Translations under genes and position numbers: made by a program
Part shown: positions 8,874 to 16,406 of the stretch, in pieces
Numbering within the stretch: position 1 is the first letter of the stretch
Layout: each line of letters starts with the position of its first letter
DNA from: an uncultured Alphaproteobacteria bacterium
Lineage (GTDB): Bacteria > Pseudomonadota > Alphaproteobacteria > UBA6615
Length of the DNA: 64,000 nt
Direction: 5' to 3'
Assembly (NCBI GenBank): GCA_943787445.1
Contig: CALSML010000016.1
Span: 39,476-103,475 of the forward strand
Notes under the pieces: generated by a model
The model's database searches: none
Told to the model about the DNA's origin: nothing
Seen by the model: only the letters and a program-made list of their open reading frames with translations

Positions 8874-9536
8874 GTGAACACCCCTTACGCCAATGTACCC
8901 GCGCATGATTGTGCGCTCTGCCCCCGGCTGGCAGAGTTTCGCAACCAGAACGCGGTCAAATCCCCGGATTTTCACAACGGTCCGGTTCCCAGTTTTGGCG
9001 ATGCCGGTGCACGTCTTCTCATCGTCGGACTTGCACCAGGATTGAAGGGGGCCAATCGCACAGCCCGGCCCTTTACCGGCGATTACGCCGGTGACCTTCT
9101 TTACCCCACCCTCAGGAAATTCGGGTTTTCACGTGGCGACTACTCTGCCACCCCGGATGACACTGTCGAACTGATCGACTGCCGTATCACCAATGCGGTG
9201 CGCTGTGTGCCGCCACAAAATAAGCCGATTGGTGCCGAAGTCGTAGCCTGTCGCCCATTCTTCGAATCCGAGTTGCTGATGATGCCCAAGCTAAGGGTTG
9301 TCCTCGCATTGGGGGGGCTGGCCCACAAAGCCACCCTGGCGACACTGGGGTACACCCAATCAGCGTTCAAATTCGCACACGCCGCGATGCATGAGATCCA
9401 GGCCGACCAACGACCGCTCCTTCTGGCCAACAGCTATCATTGTTCCCGCTACAACACGAACACCGGTCGACTGACGACCGGGATGTTTGAGGATGTCTTT
9501 ACGATTGTACGCGAACATCTCGATCAACTCGATTGA
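8874..9536 (+). CDS. Uracil-DNA glycosylase, family 5 (UDGb type)
   Basis: It removes uracil and other deaminated bases from DNA. An N-terminal CALCPRL pair with later cysteines (DCRITNAVRCVPP, VVACRPF) fits the iron-sulfur cluster of family 4/5 enzymes. The motif GLAPGLKGANRTARPFTGDY replaces the GEAPG of family 4 and points to family 5, where the catalytic acidic residue of motif 1 is absent. The second motif is SYHCSRYNTNTGRLT; family members more often have HPS here. It starts with GTG, six bases after the NYN gene, so the two are likely one operon. Confidence 0.85.
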   Translation: MNTPYANVPAHDCALCPRLAEFRNQNAVKSPDFHNGPVPSFGDAGARLLIVGLAPGLKGANRTARPFTGDYAGDLLYPTLRKFGFSRGDYSATPDDTVELIDCRITNAVRCVPPQNKPIGAEVVACRPFFESELLMMPKLRVVLALGGLAHKATLATLGYTQSAFKFAHAAMHEIQADQRPLLLANSYHCSRYNTNTGRLTTGMFEDVFTIVREHLDQLD

Positions 9537-9599
9537 ACAAACTCAGTACAGGTCGTTTTCAGCGCGTATGACCTGGACCCGACGACAAAAGGCACAACC

Positions 9600-10070
9600 A
9601 TGACCAAGACGCTGAAATCACGTTCCGGATCCCGGGTCTATCTCGATCTCAAAAACTTCGTACCTTATCGCATGTCGATCCTCACAAACCGGATCAGCAG
9701 CGCAATCGCGGATGACTACGAAGACCGCTTTGGCCTGAGCGTTCCCGAATGGCGCTGCACGGCGGTGCTGGGGCGCTTCGGTGCAAACACGGCTACAGGA
9801 ATTTGCCAGCGAACGGCCATGGACAAGGTCACAGTCAGCCGGGCGACCAGCAGCCTGCTCAAAAAAAACCTGATTTCCCGCAAAACCGACCCTGAAGACC
9901 GTCGACGCACCATCCTCAACATGACAACCATCGGACGCCGTATTCACGATCAGATCGTGCCGCTGGCTCTGGCGCACGAAAAGCGGTTGCTCGCCGGACT
10001 CAATGCTTCAGAAGTCGAACAGTTCAACCATCTTCTGTCCAAACTCGAAGAACATATCGACGAGGCCTAG
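9600..10070 (+). CDS. MarR-family transcriptional regulator
   Basis: This 156-residue winged-helix regulator has the MarR layout: N-terminal dimer helix (YRMSILTNRISSAIADDYE), recognition region AMDKVTVSRATSSLLKKNLI, the wing motif KTDPEDRRRTILNMTTIGR with the typical DxR, and a C-terminal dimer helix. The ligand cannot be read from sequence. Its stop faces the stop of the decarboxylase gene across one base, and it is 63 bases after the glycosylase gene. Control of the neighbouring decarboxylase is possible but not shown; no obvious operator palindrome was seen. Confidence 0.88.
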   Translation: MTKTLKSRSGSRVYLDLKNFVPYRMSILTNRISSAIADDYEDRFGLSVPEWRCTAVLGRFGANTATGICQRTAMDKVTVSRATSSLLKKNLISRKTDPEDRRRTILNMTTIGRRIHDQIVPLALAHEKRLLAGLNASEVEQFNHLLSKLEEHIDEA

Positions 10071-10071
10071 T

Positions 10072-11205
10072 TCAAACGAAATGTTCCGTCAGCGGTGCAA
10101 ACCCGTTGAACCCGATTGAAGCATAGGTCGACGTATAGGCGCCGGTGTTCCGGAACGTAACCTGATCCCCTGCTTTCAGTCCCGCCGGTACATCGTAACT
10201 CGCATCCTCATAGAGGACATCGTGGCTATCACAGGTGGGACCGGCAATCACTGCAGAGACAAATTTATCCGGCAAGCCCGAAAATTCGAGTTGATACTGG
10301 ATCGCTTCACCCTCTGTCTCCGCTAGACCGCCATACCGTCCCACATCGAGATAGACCCAGCGCTGCCGCCCCCCATAAATTCGCTCTGTAACCAGAATAA
10401 CCTCACTGCGCAGCTTGCCGGCTGTCGCAACCACTGCGCGCCCCGGCTCAATCAGAACACGCGGTAGGTCGTCGCCGAAGGCTTCGTGAAGCGCCCGTTT
10501 AATCGCATCGAATACTTCACCAAGGTCCGGGCCGTCATCATTGCGATAGGACACCGGAAAACCTCCCCCGAGATTGACCAATTCAAGCGCAACACCTTCG
10601 GCGGCCAGTTGTTCAAACAGAACTGCGCAGCGACTGATGCCTTCACGCCAGCGTTCAGGTTCGGTCTGCTGACTGCCAACATGAAATGACAGACCTGCGG
10701 GCACCAGACCGGCCTGTGCCGCGGCCAGCAGCAACGGCGCAGCCTCATCGGGGGCGCAACCAAACTTGCGGGTCAGGGGCCAGCGCGCGCCATCATTCGC
10801 CACAACGATGCGACAGAATACCTTCGCACCCGGAATCGCGGTCGCAAGCTTTTCCACTTCACCCAGACTGTCGAACGCGAAAAGGCCAATTCCTCTGGCC
10901 GCGGCCGTTGCAATATCGGCTGATTTTTTGACGGTGTTGCCATAAGAAATTTGCTGCGCAGGAACTCCGGCCGCAAGACACGCCTCGATCTCGGGGATAC
11001 TCGCTGCATCAAAGGAGCACCCGACATTGTTCAGGGTGGAAAGGATCGGCATGGCCGGATTGGCCTTCACCGCATAGAAAACTTCGGCCCAGGGTGCCAG
11101 TTCGGTCATGGATCGGAAGTTCTGTACGATCTGTTCCAGATCGACGACAACGCACGGTGTCGCGGGATTATTCTGTTCAAGATAGTTGTCGATTTTCACG
11201 GTCAT
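10072..11205 (-). CDS. Type III PLP-dependent decarboxylase (ornithine/lysine-type)
   Basis: It belongs to the alanine-racemase-fold decarboxylases that make polyamines, probably putrescine from ornithine and perhaps cadaverine from lysine. The PLP lysine is in EVFYAVKANPAMPIL near residue 45; HVGSQQTEPERW, ELVNLGGGFPV and IEPGRAVVA are the other cofactor motifs. The specificity block GPTCDSHDVLYED near residue 323 carries the essential Cys and Asp of ornithine decarboxylases rather than the sequence of diaminopimelate decarboxylase. Length (377) matches bacterial type enzymes. A good ribosome-binding site (AGGTGA) precedes the ATG. It is divergent from aroQ across 175 bases. Confidence 0.88.
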   Translation of the reverse strand: MTVKIDNYLEQNNPATPCVVVDLEQIVQNFRSMTELAPWAEVFYAVKANPAMPILSTLNNVGCSFDAASIPEIEACLAAGVPAQQISYGNTVKKSADIATAAARGIGLFAFDSLGEVEKLATAIPGAKVFCRIVVANDGARWPLTRKFGCAPDEAAPLLLAAAQAGLVPAGLSFHVGSQQTEPERWREGISRCAVLFEQLAAEGVALELVNLGGGFPVSYRNDDGPDLGEVFDAIKRALHEAFGDDLPRVLIEPGRAVVATAGKLRSEVILVTERIYGGRQRWVYLDVGRYGGLAETEGEAIQYQLEFSGLPDKFVSAVIAGPTCDSHDVLYEDASYDVPAGLKAGDQVTFRNTGAYTSTYASIGFNGFAPLTEHFV

Positions 11206-11380
11206 GCCAGATCACCTTTGACGCAGTGGTGGCGCGTTATAGTCGAATACGGAGCATCGTGAACGAATTTTTTTGACAGGTTTGACCAAGTCTCATGAAT
11301 GCTGGCCTGCGCCCCACTGATTGCCCTGAATCGCGGCTGCATGGTAACGGAAAAACTGACATAACTTCGGGACGAATGAC

Positions 11381-11827
11381 GTGGCAACGCAGAAATCCAT
11401 ATGGGTTCTCAATGGCCCCAACCTGAACCTGCTCGGTGAACGGGAACCCGGTATCTATGGCAGCAAATCTCTTGCGGATATCGAACAGCGCTGCCGGGAC
11501 ACCGCAACCAAAGCGCAATTCGACTTGGAGTTTCGCCAGTCGAATCATGAGGGTGAACTCGTGGCCTGGATCCAGGAGGCACGAACGGTTGCTGCCGGAC
11601 TGGCCATCAACGCTGGCGCCTATACCCACACATCGGTTGCCGTGCACGACGCATTGCGTCTGCTCGATATCCCGATTGTCGAAGTACACCTGTCGAATAT
11701 CTTCGCCCGCGAGGAATTCCGACATAAGTCCTATATCAGCGCAGCTGCAACAGGGGTTGTATGTGGTTTCGGGCCAATGAGCTATGTGCTTGCAATCGAT
11801 GCTTTGACCGCACAAATGGATTTGTAG
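11381..11827 (+). CDS. aroQ: 3-dehydroquinate dehydratase, type II
   Basis: It catalyses the third step of the shikimate pathway, 3-dehydroquinate to 3-dehydroshikimate. The 148-residue protein shows [20 protein letters not shown] with the catalytic tyrosine, [35 protein letters not shown] and [19 protein letters not shown], the full set of type II motifs. The start is GTG at 11381; a nearby ATG is in another frame. It heads the rightward unit aroQ-accB-accC-aat, with six bases to accB, an arrangement common in Alphaproteobacteria. Confidence 0.95.
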   Translation: MATQKSIWVLNGPNLNLLGEREPGIYGSKSLADIEQRCRDTATKAQFDLEFRQSNHEGELVAWIQEARTVAAGLAINAGAYTHTSVAVHDALRLLDIPIVEVHLSNIFAREEFRHKSYISAAATGVVCGFGPMSYVLAIDALTAQMDL

Positions 11828-11833
11828 CTGCTG

Positions 11834-12271
11834 ATGATCGAACCCTTTGATATCGATGCTGATCTGGTCCGAAAGCTATCAGGCCTGCTTGAAGAAACCG
11901 GTCTGGGTGAAATAGAATATGTAGATGGCGGCAAACGCATTCGCGTGGCCCGCCCCGCTTCCGTTGCCACGGTACCCGCGCTCGTCGCAGCAAATACTGT
12001 TTCACCACCGCCGGAGACCAGCGATGATTCCGCTCATCCTGGCGCCGTCACGTCACCGATGGTCGGAACGATCTACCTCTCCCAATCCCCGGGCGACCCG
12101 CCTCTTGTCAAACAGGGCGACACCGTTAGCGAAGGTCAGACGCTGATGCTGATCGAAGCGATGAAGACTTTCAACGAAGTGAAGTCACCCCGCGCCGGAA
12201 CCGTTTCAAATATCGCCGTGACCAGCGGACAGCCTGTCGAATATGGCGAGTTGCTCGCCATCGTCGACTAG
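11834..12271 (+). CDS. accB: Acetyl-CoA carboxylase biotin carboxyl carrier protein
   Basis: AccB carries biotin between the carboxylase and carboxyltransferase parts of acetyl-CoA carboxylase, giving malonyl-CoA for fatty acids. The N-terminal third ([20 protein letters not shown]) is the usual AccC-binding region, a Pro/Ala-rich linker follows, and the C-terminal biotinyl domain runs from [19 protein letters not shown] to the end. The biotin-bearing lysine is in [16 protein letters not shown], and the loop before it fits the thumb of true AccB. It is 22 bases upstream of accC. Confidence 0.95.
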   Translation: MIEPFDIDADLVRKLSGLLEETGLGEIEYVDGGKRIRVARPASVATVPALVAANTVSPPPETSDDSAHPGAVTSPMVGTIYLSQSPGDPPLVKQGDTVSEGQTLMLIEAMKTFNEVKSPRAGTVSNIAVTSGQPVEYGELLAIVD

Positions 12272-12293
12272 ATCGCACAAGGTCCGTCGCGAC

Positions 12294-13634
12294 ATGATCA
12301 ACAAGGTCCTGATTGCGAACCGGGGCGAAATCGCGCTGCGCATTCACCGTGCCTGCAAGGAAATGGGAATCTTGACCGTGGCGGTGCATTCAATCGCCGA
12401 TTCCTACGCCATGCATGTTCGCCTGGCCGACGAAAGCGTGTGCATTGGCCCGCCGCCTGCCGCGGAGAGCTATCTCAATATTCCAGCCATCCTTTCCGCG
12501 GCGACGCTCACTGGCGCCGATGCGATTCATCCGGGTTACGGTTTTCTCTCCGAAAACAGTAATTTTGCACGGATCGTTGAAGAACACGGAATGGCGTTTA
12601 TCGGGCCGACCGCAGAGTCCATTGCCACAATGGGGGACAAGGTCGCCGCCAAGGATGCCATGCGTGCCGCGGGAGTGCCGGTGGTTCCGGGTTCAGACGG
12701 TGCTGTCGAAAACGTCGCCGAAGCCACCCGCATTGCTGGCGAGATTGGCTACCCCGTGATTGTCAAAGCGGCTTCAGGTGGCGGCGGTCGCGGCATGAAA
12801 GTGGTCGAGGCACCCGACGGCATCGAGACGGCCTTCAAAATGGCACGCACCGAAGCCAAGGCGAACTTTGGCGACGAAACGGTCTACATCGAGAAATATC
12901 TCGGTCAGCCGCGTCATGTTGAAGTTCAGGTTATCGGCGACGGGCAAGGCCATGCAGTGCACCTGTTCGAACGGGATTGCTCGCTGCAGAGAAATCACCA
13001 GAAGGTCGTGGAAGAAGCCCCCTGCCCTGTTCTCGACGATGCCACACGCAAGCGCATCGGAACCATATGCGCCGAAGCCACGGCGAAGATGAACTACCGC
13101 AGTGCAGGTACGTTCGAGTTCCTCTACGAAAATGGCGAATTCTTCTTCATCGAAATGAACACCCGGGTTCAGGTCGAACATCCAATCACGGAGATGATCT
13201 GCAATTTTGACATCGTTGCCGAGATGATCCGGATCGCCGGAGGGGCACCGCTATCCATCCAGCAGTCCGATGTCGTCATGGAGGGGCACGCGATTGAGTG
13301 CCGGATCAATGCTGAAGATCCGGTTTCATTCGCGCCGTCCCCTGGTTTGGTGGAGGAATATCATGCACCCGGAGGTCTCGGCGTTCGGGTAGATTCGGCG
13401 CTTTATGCCGGTTATCGGATCCCGCCCTATTACGACAGTCTTGTCGCCAAGCTGATTGTCCACGGACGTAATCGTGATGAAGCCCTGATGCGGCTGCGCC
13501 GAACGTTGAGCGAAATGGCTGTTAGTGGCATCTCCACAACCATCCCGCTGCATCAGCGGGTGGTTGAGGCCCCCTCCTTCACCTCAGCAGATTATGATAT
13601 TCATTGGCTCGAACGTTTCGTCGAAACTTCGTAG
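12294..13634 (+). CDS. accC: Acetyl-CoA carboxylase biotin carboxylase subunit
   Basis: AccC carboxylates biotin on AccB using ATP and bicarbonate. The 446-residue ATP-grasp protein starts [20 protein letters not shown] and shows [17 protein letters not shown], the glycine-rich ATP loop [53 protein letters not shown] and the C-terminal [13 protein letters not shown] took the ATG at 12294; the reading frame is open upstream but overlaps accB. It has no carrier or transferase domain, unlike the larger LiuD protein at 52-54 kb. Confidence 0.96.
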   Translation: MINKVLIANRGEIALRIHRACKEMGILTVAVHSIADSYAMHVRLADESVCIGPPPAAESYLNIPAILSAATLTGADAIHPGYGFLSENSNFARIVEEHGMAFIGPTAESIATMGDKVAAKDAMRAAGVPVVPGSDGAVENVAEATRIAGEIGYPVIVKAASGGGGRGMKVVEAPDGIETAFKMARTEAKANFGDETVYIEKYLGQPRHVEVQVIGDGQGHAVHLFERDCSLQRNHQKVVEEAPCPVLDDATRKRIGTICAEATAKMNYRSAGTFEFLYENGEFFFIEMNTRVQVEHPITEMICNFDIVAEMIRIAGGAPLSIQQSDVVMEGHAIECRINAEDPVSFAPSPGLVEEYHAPGGLGVRVDSALYAGYRIPPYYDSLVAKLIVHGRNRDEALMRLRRTLSEMAVSGISTTIPLHQRVVEAPSFTSADYDIHWLERFVETS

Positions 13635-13647
13635 CAAGCGACTGTCC

Positions 13648-14298
13648 ATGGCGGGTTTGACCCCACAACTCCTTCTCGGTGCCTATGCCAGCGGGATATT
13701 CCCGATGGCCGAGAGCCGGCACGATCCCGACCTATACTGGATTGATCCGGATATGCGGGGAATTATTCCCCTTGAGTCTTTCCATATACCCCGTCGACTG
13801 CGCAAAACCCTGCGAACGTCGCCCTATGACATTCGCTGCGACAGTGACTTCATTGGCACCATTCGCGCCTGTGCGGAACCACAGGGTGAACGGGCCGAAA
13901 CCTGGATCAACGACGAGATCGAACAGCTTTACGATGCTCTGTTCGAAATGGGTTTCGCCCACTCGGTTGAATGCTGGGAGAATGATATTCTGGTTGGCGG
14001 CCTCTATGGCGTCTCAGTCGGTGGCGCGTTTTTCGGAGAAAGCATGTTCACCCGGGTCCGCGATGCCAGCAAGGTTGCGCTTTGCCACCTCGCGGCACGA
14101 CTGCGCAAAAGCGGCTACGTGTTGTTGGACAGCCAGTTTGTCACCGACCACCTGCGGCAATTCGGAACGATCGAAATTGACCGCGCAGAGTACAAAGCTC
14201 AATTGGCAAAGGCGTTACGCGTCAACGCCGATTTTCAGCCGGAATTGTCAACCGCGGAGCTCGACGCCTTTATACAATCGACCACCCAGACGTCGTAG
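13648..14298 (+). CDS. aat: Leucyl/phenylalanyl-tRNA--protein transferase
   Basis: Aat adds Leu or Phe from charged tRNA to proteins that start with Lys or Arg, creating an N-degron read by ClpS and destroyed by ClpAP. The 216-residue protein has LLGAYASGIFPMAE, RGIIPLESFHIPRRLRK, TWINDEIEQLYDAL, VGGLYGVSVGGAFFGESMFT and LLDSQFVTDHLRQFG, all diagnostic. It follows accC by 13 bases. Its last 64 bases overlap the end of the convergent DUF2155 gene. The clpS and clpA genes lie about 9 kb away. Confidence 0.95.
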   Translation: MAGLTPQLLLGAYASGIFPMAESRHDPDLYWIDPDMRGIIPLESFHIPRRLRKTLRTSPYDIRCDSDFIGTIRACAEPQGERAETWINDEIEQLYDALFEMGFAHSVECWENDILVGGLYGVSVGGAFFGESMFTRVRDASKVALCHLAARLRKSGYVLLDSQFVTDHLRQFGTIEIDRAEYKAQLAKALRVNADFQPELSTAELDAFIQSTTQTS

Positions 14299-14669
14299 AC
14301 CGGATGCTCCAGCGCCGACACCGCGGGGCTTGAGGCAAACATCCAGCCCGTGAACAGAGTGCGGATACGACCGGTCTCGGAGCTTTCCTCGATTTCAAGG
14401 AATGCCGTGCTTTCCGGCGCCTCTGTTGGCGGTGCCTTGTGACAGGCACGAACCTGAATGGTCAGGGAACCGAAGGTGATCAGATTGTCAAAGGGAACCT
14501 GAATCGCTGATATGCGCGCGGTCACCTTATCCAGCCCCTGTAGTACGGCTCCCACAGTCGCCGGCGCAGCCGATTCCAACGGCGGCTCCGGGGATTGCGC
14601 AGCAGCCGGCACGGCGCACAGCGTTCCCACAACCCACAGAGACGCCAGACGCCTGACACGGCTATGCAT
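14235..14669 (-). CDS. DUF2155 domain protein, secreted
   Basis: A protein of unknown function found almost only in Alphaproteobacteria. An N-terminal signal peptide (RRLASLWVVGTLCAVPAAAQ) suggests export to the periplasm. The DUF2155 part starts near residue 45 (LQGLDKVTARISAIQVPFDN), includes LTIQVRACHKAPPTEAPE, and ends FTGWMFASSPAVSALEHPVYDVWVVDC. Two cysteines (RACHK and VVDCI) may form a disulfide. It follows the MCE genes on the same strand and overlaps the end of aat tail to tail. Linkage to NDUFA12 and MCE genes is a recurring alphaproteobacterial arrangement; the role is unproved. Confidence 0.83.
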   Translation of the reverse strand: MHSRVRRLASLWVVGTLCAVPAAAQSPEPPLESAAPATVGAVLQGLDKVTARISAIQVPFDNLITFGSLTIQVRACHKAPPTEAPESTAFLEIEESSETGRIRTLFTGWMFASSPAVSALEHPVYDVWVVDCIKASSSAVDNSG

Positions 14670-14722
14670 TTTGATCTTCTTTCATATTCGAGGGCATTCC
14701 GGAAATACGATCTCGAAGAAGG

Positions 14723-15172
14723 CTATTTCTTATCGGTTGCAAGAAAGATGATTTCGGAAACCGTGTCTTCGAGCGCCTGATAATCTCGCGTCCGGGAAAT
14801 CTCCTGACCTGCGGAAAGCGTTTCCTCAGACTGACCGGGAAACAGTCGCAGATACTTGCCACCGAGAAGTCCTTCTCCGGTCACACCAGCTTCGGTGTCC
14901 GCCGGCAATGCAATGTCACTGCGGACTGAGAACGTCACCACGGCTTCGAAATTTTCTGCATCCAGCTTCCGTTCGATCACGGATCCGACTTTGACACCCG
15001 AAATACGAACATCGCTGCCACGCTCAAGTCCCCCGACCTTCAGAAAGCGCGCACTGAGTTCGTAACCATCATCCGATTGTACATCGATCGCCCTGGCCCC
15101 CAACACGACAAAGCCAACTGCGACGACAAGAACCAGCGCCCCCAGAATGGTTTCAACAGCACCGCGTTTCAT
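14723..15172 (-). CDS. mlaD: MCE-domain protein, MlaD-like
   Basis: MlaD is the inner-membrane-anchored lipid-binding part of the Mla phospholipid transporter. This 149-residue protein has one N-terminal membrane helix (ILGALVLVVAVGFVVLGARA) and a single MCE domain: YELSARFLKVGGLERGSDVR, ISGVKVGSV, then GLLGGKYLRLFPGQSEETL, and a short C-terminal helix. The start codon at 15172 overlaps the stop of the preceding MCE gene by four bases. No mlaE permease or mlaF ATPase gene is in the window, so its partners must be elsewhere. Confidence 0.85.
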   Translation of the reverse strand: MKRGAVETILGALVLVVAVGFVVLGARAIDVQSDDGYELSARFLKVGGLERGSDVRISGVKVGSVIERKLDAENFEAVVTFSVRSDIALPADTEAGVTGEGLLGGKYLRLFPGQSEETLSAGQEISRTRDYQALEDTVSEIIFLATDKK

Positions 15173-15654
15173 TGGTTGCTCTCCTTTGCGTCAACATCTC
15201 TGTTGGAACGCGCCTGGGAAATGATCAATCCAAACAAGTCGTCAAGGACCACCGCATCCTCGGTAAACCGGATTTCACCACCGTCTTCAATCACGTCGCT
15301 GCCGCCACCAATATCGATGAGCACCAGCTTGCCCCCAAATATCCCATCGGTGACAATTGCCGCACTCGCTTCATCGTCGAGTTCGACAGTGGCATCGATC
15401 TGCAGGGTGGTTCGCACCCGAAAGCCATCGATCAGATCCATCGCGGTGACTTCACCCACCGAGACGCCCGCGGCCTGAACCGGATTGCCGATCACGAGTC
15501 CGTCTATCCGCTCGAAAGTCGCATGCACCTGATAGGTCGACGTTCCGGCCAACAGCGAGGGCCCGAAGACCAGCACCATTGCCACAACAACCACCGCACT
15601 TACGCAAAGTCCGACGATGACATCGCGAACTTCTCTGTAGGCTGAGGTGTTCAT
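15169..15654 (-). CDS. Second MCE-domain protein
   Basis: This is a paralogue of the following mlaD-like gene: N-terminal membrane segment (VIVGLCVSAVVVVAMVLVF), then one MCE domain with YQVHATFERIDGLVIGNPVQ, AAGVSVGEVTAM and GIFGGKLVLIDIGGGSDVIE. The 161-residue protein starts at the ATG at 15654 (MNTSAYREV); an upstream in-frame extension lacks a conserved start. Two single-domain MCE proteins translated in tandem could form a mixed ring, which is inference. It lies between the NDUFA12-type gene and mlaD. Confidence 0.78.
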   Translation of the reverse strand: MNTSAYREVRDVIVGLCVSAVVVVAMVLVFGPSLLAGTSTYQVHATFERIDGLVIGNPVQAAGVSVGEVTAMDLIDGFRVRTTLQIDATVELDDEASAAIVTDGIFGGKLVLIDIGGGSDVIEDGGEIRFTEDAVVLDDLFGLIISQARSNRDVDAKESNQ

Positions 15655-15705
15655 GGGCTTCCAATCATTTTCGGCTGCTTCGCAGGGCGTAGACTGGGGA
15701 AACAC

Positions 15706-16059
15706 CTATTCCGGTGTCCATGGTTCATAGTCCCCGGTGCCACGTTTGCGCTCACCATCGCGCAAAATGCTTCCAGGGGGATGATAAGCAGCCCGTGTTC
15801 CGGTCAGATTCGGAACATGCTCCTGCTGCCAGTCATGTCGATCATTGTTGTCCAGCGGCTCGTCGCTGATGTGATGCAGCCAGGCATGCCACTCCGGCGG
15901 CACTTTGCTCGCCTCGGGTCGGCCTTTGTAGACGACCCAGCGCCGCTCACGATTGTAGCGATTGCGGCTTTTCCCGCGGTAGTACCGATTGTCGAACTTG
16001 TCCGTGCCCACAAATTGGCCCGAGACCAATGTCCGAAGCAACGTTCCGATTGTCGCCAT
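15706..16059 (-). CDS. Complex I accessory subunit, NDUFA12 family
   Basis: This family is the bacterial form of the supernumerary subunit NDUFA12 of NADH:ubiquinone oxidoreductase, found in Alphaproteobacteria and mitochondria. The 117-residue protein has VGTDKFDNRYYRGKSRNRYN, RRWVVYKGRPEASKVPPEWH, AWLHHISDEPLDNNDRHDWQ and the C-terminal HVPNLTGTRAAYHPPGSIL, all diagnostic. No signal peptide or membrane helix is seen, fitting attachment on the cytoplasmic arm. Its stop is 51 bases upstream of the first MCE gene. Confidence 0.93.
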   Translation of the reverse strand: MATIGTLLRTLVSGQFVGTDKFDNRYYRGKSRNRYNRERRWVVYKGRPEASKVPPEWHAWLHHISDEPLDNNDRHDWQQEHVPNLTGTRAAYHPPGSILRDGERKRGTGDYEPWTPE

Positions 16060-16406
16060 GTCGCCTGCAAGTCCCTGTTCACGCTACGAATTGGCCGGAC
16101 TATCGCACCGCATGGCGCGTCTGGTCCAGCATCTTGATGCAATTTGCCCAATTGGCTGTCTGCGTCGCTCAAACACACAATGTAGACGATAATTACACCG
16201 CAATCCCAAAATGTGGTTGCGGCGCGAATATCTTGTGGTTTAGCCTGTCTAAGTCGTCGAGATTTGGTGTTTTTTGAGCTCGTTTCAGGATCTTCACACC
16301 AACTCGGCCGGGGCTGCACACCACATAATGGCGAGTACGTATGCAGTGTCCCTGGCTCATTGATTTGTTATGGCGCGGCTAGCATGCGTCGGTATTGGGG
16401 GAAGAT
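16060..16406. promoter_or_regulatory. Divergent intergenic region upstream of nrdJ with weak NrdR-like sites
   Basis: This 347-base gap separates the NDUFA12-type gene (minus) from nrdJ (plus) and must hold both promoters. I see no gene in it. Two similar stretches, CCCAAAATGTGG (16205-16216) and GAATATCTTGTGG (16226-16238), each resemble one half of the NrdR box, and their TGTGG ends are 22 bases apart, about two helix turns, as paired NrdR boxes often are. The match is partial, so the call is tentative. No cobalamin riboswitch was recognised although nrdJ needs B12. Confidence 0.3.

Noticed and set aside
16060..16406. Possible cobalamin riboswitch before nrdJ
   Set aside because: No B12 box or surrounding helices were recognised.
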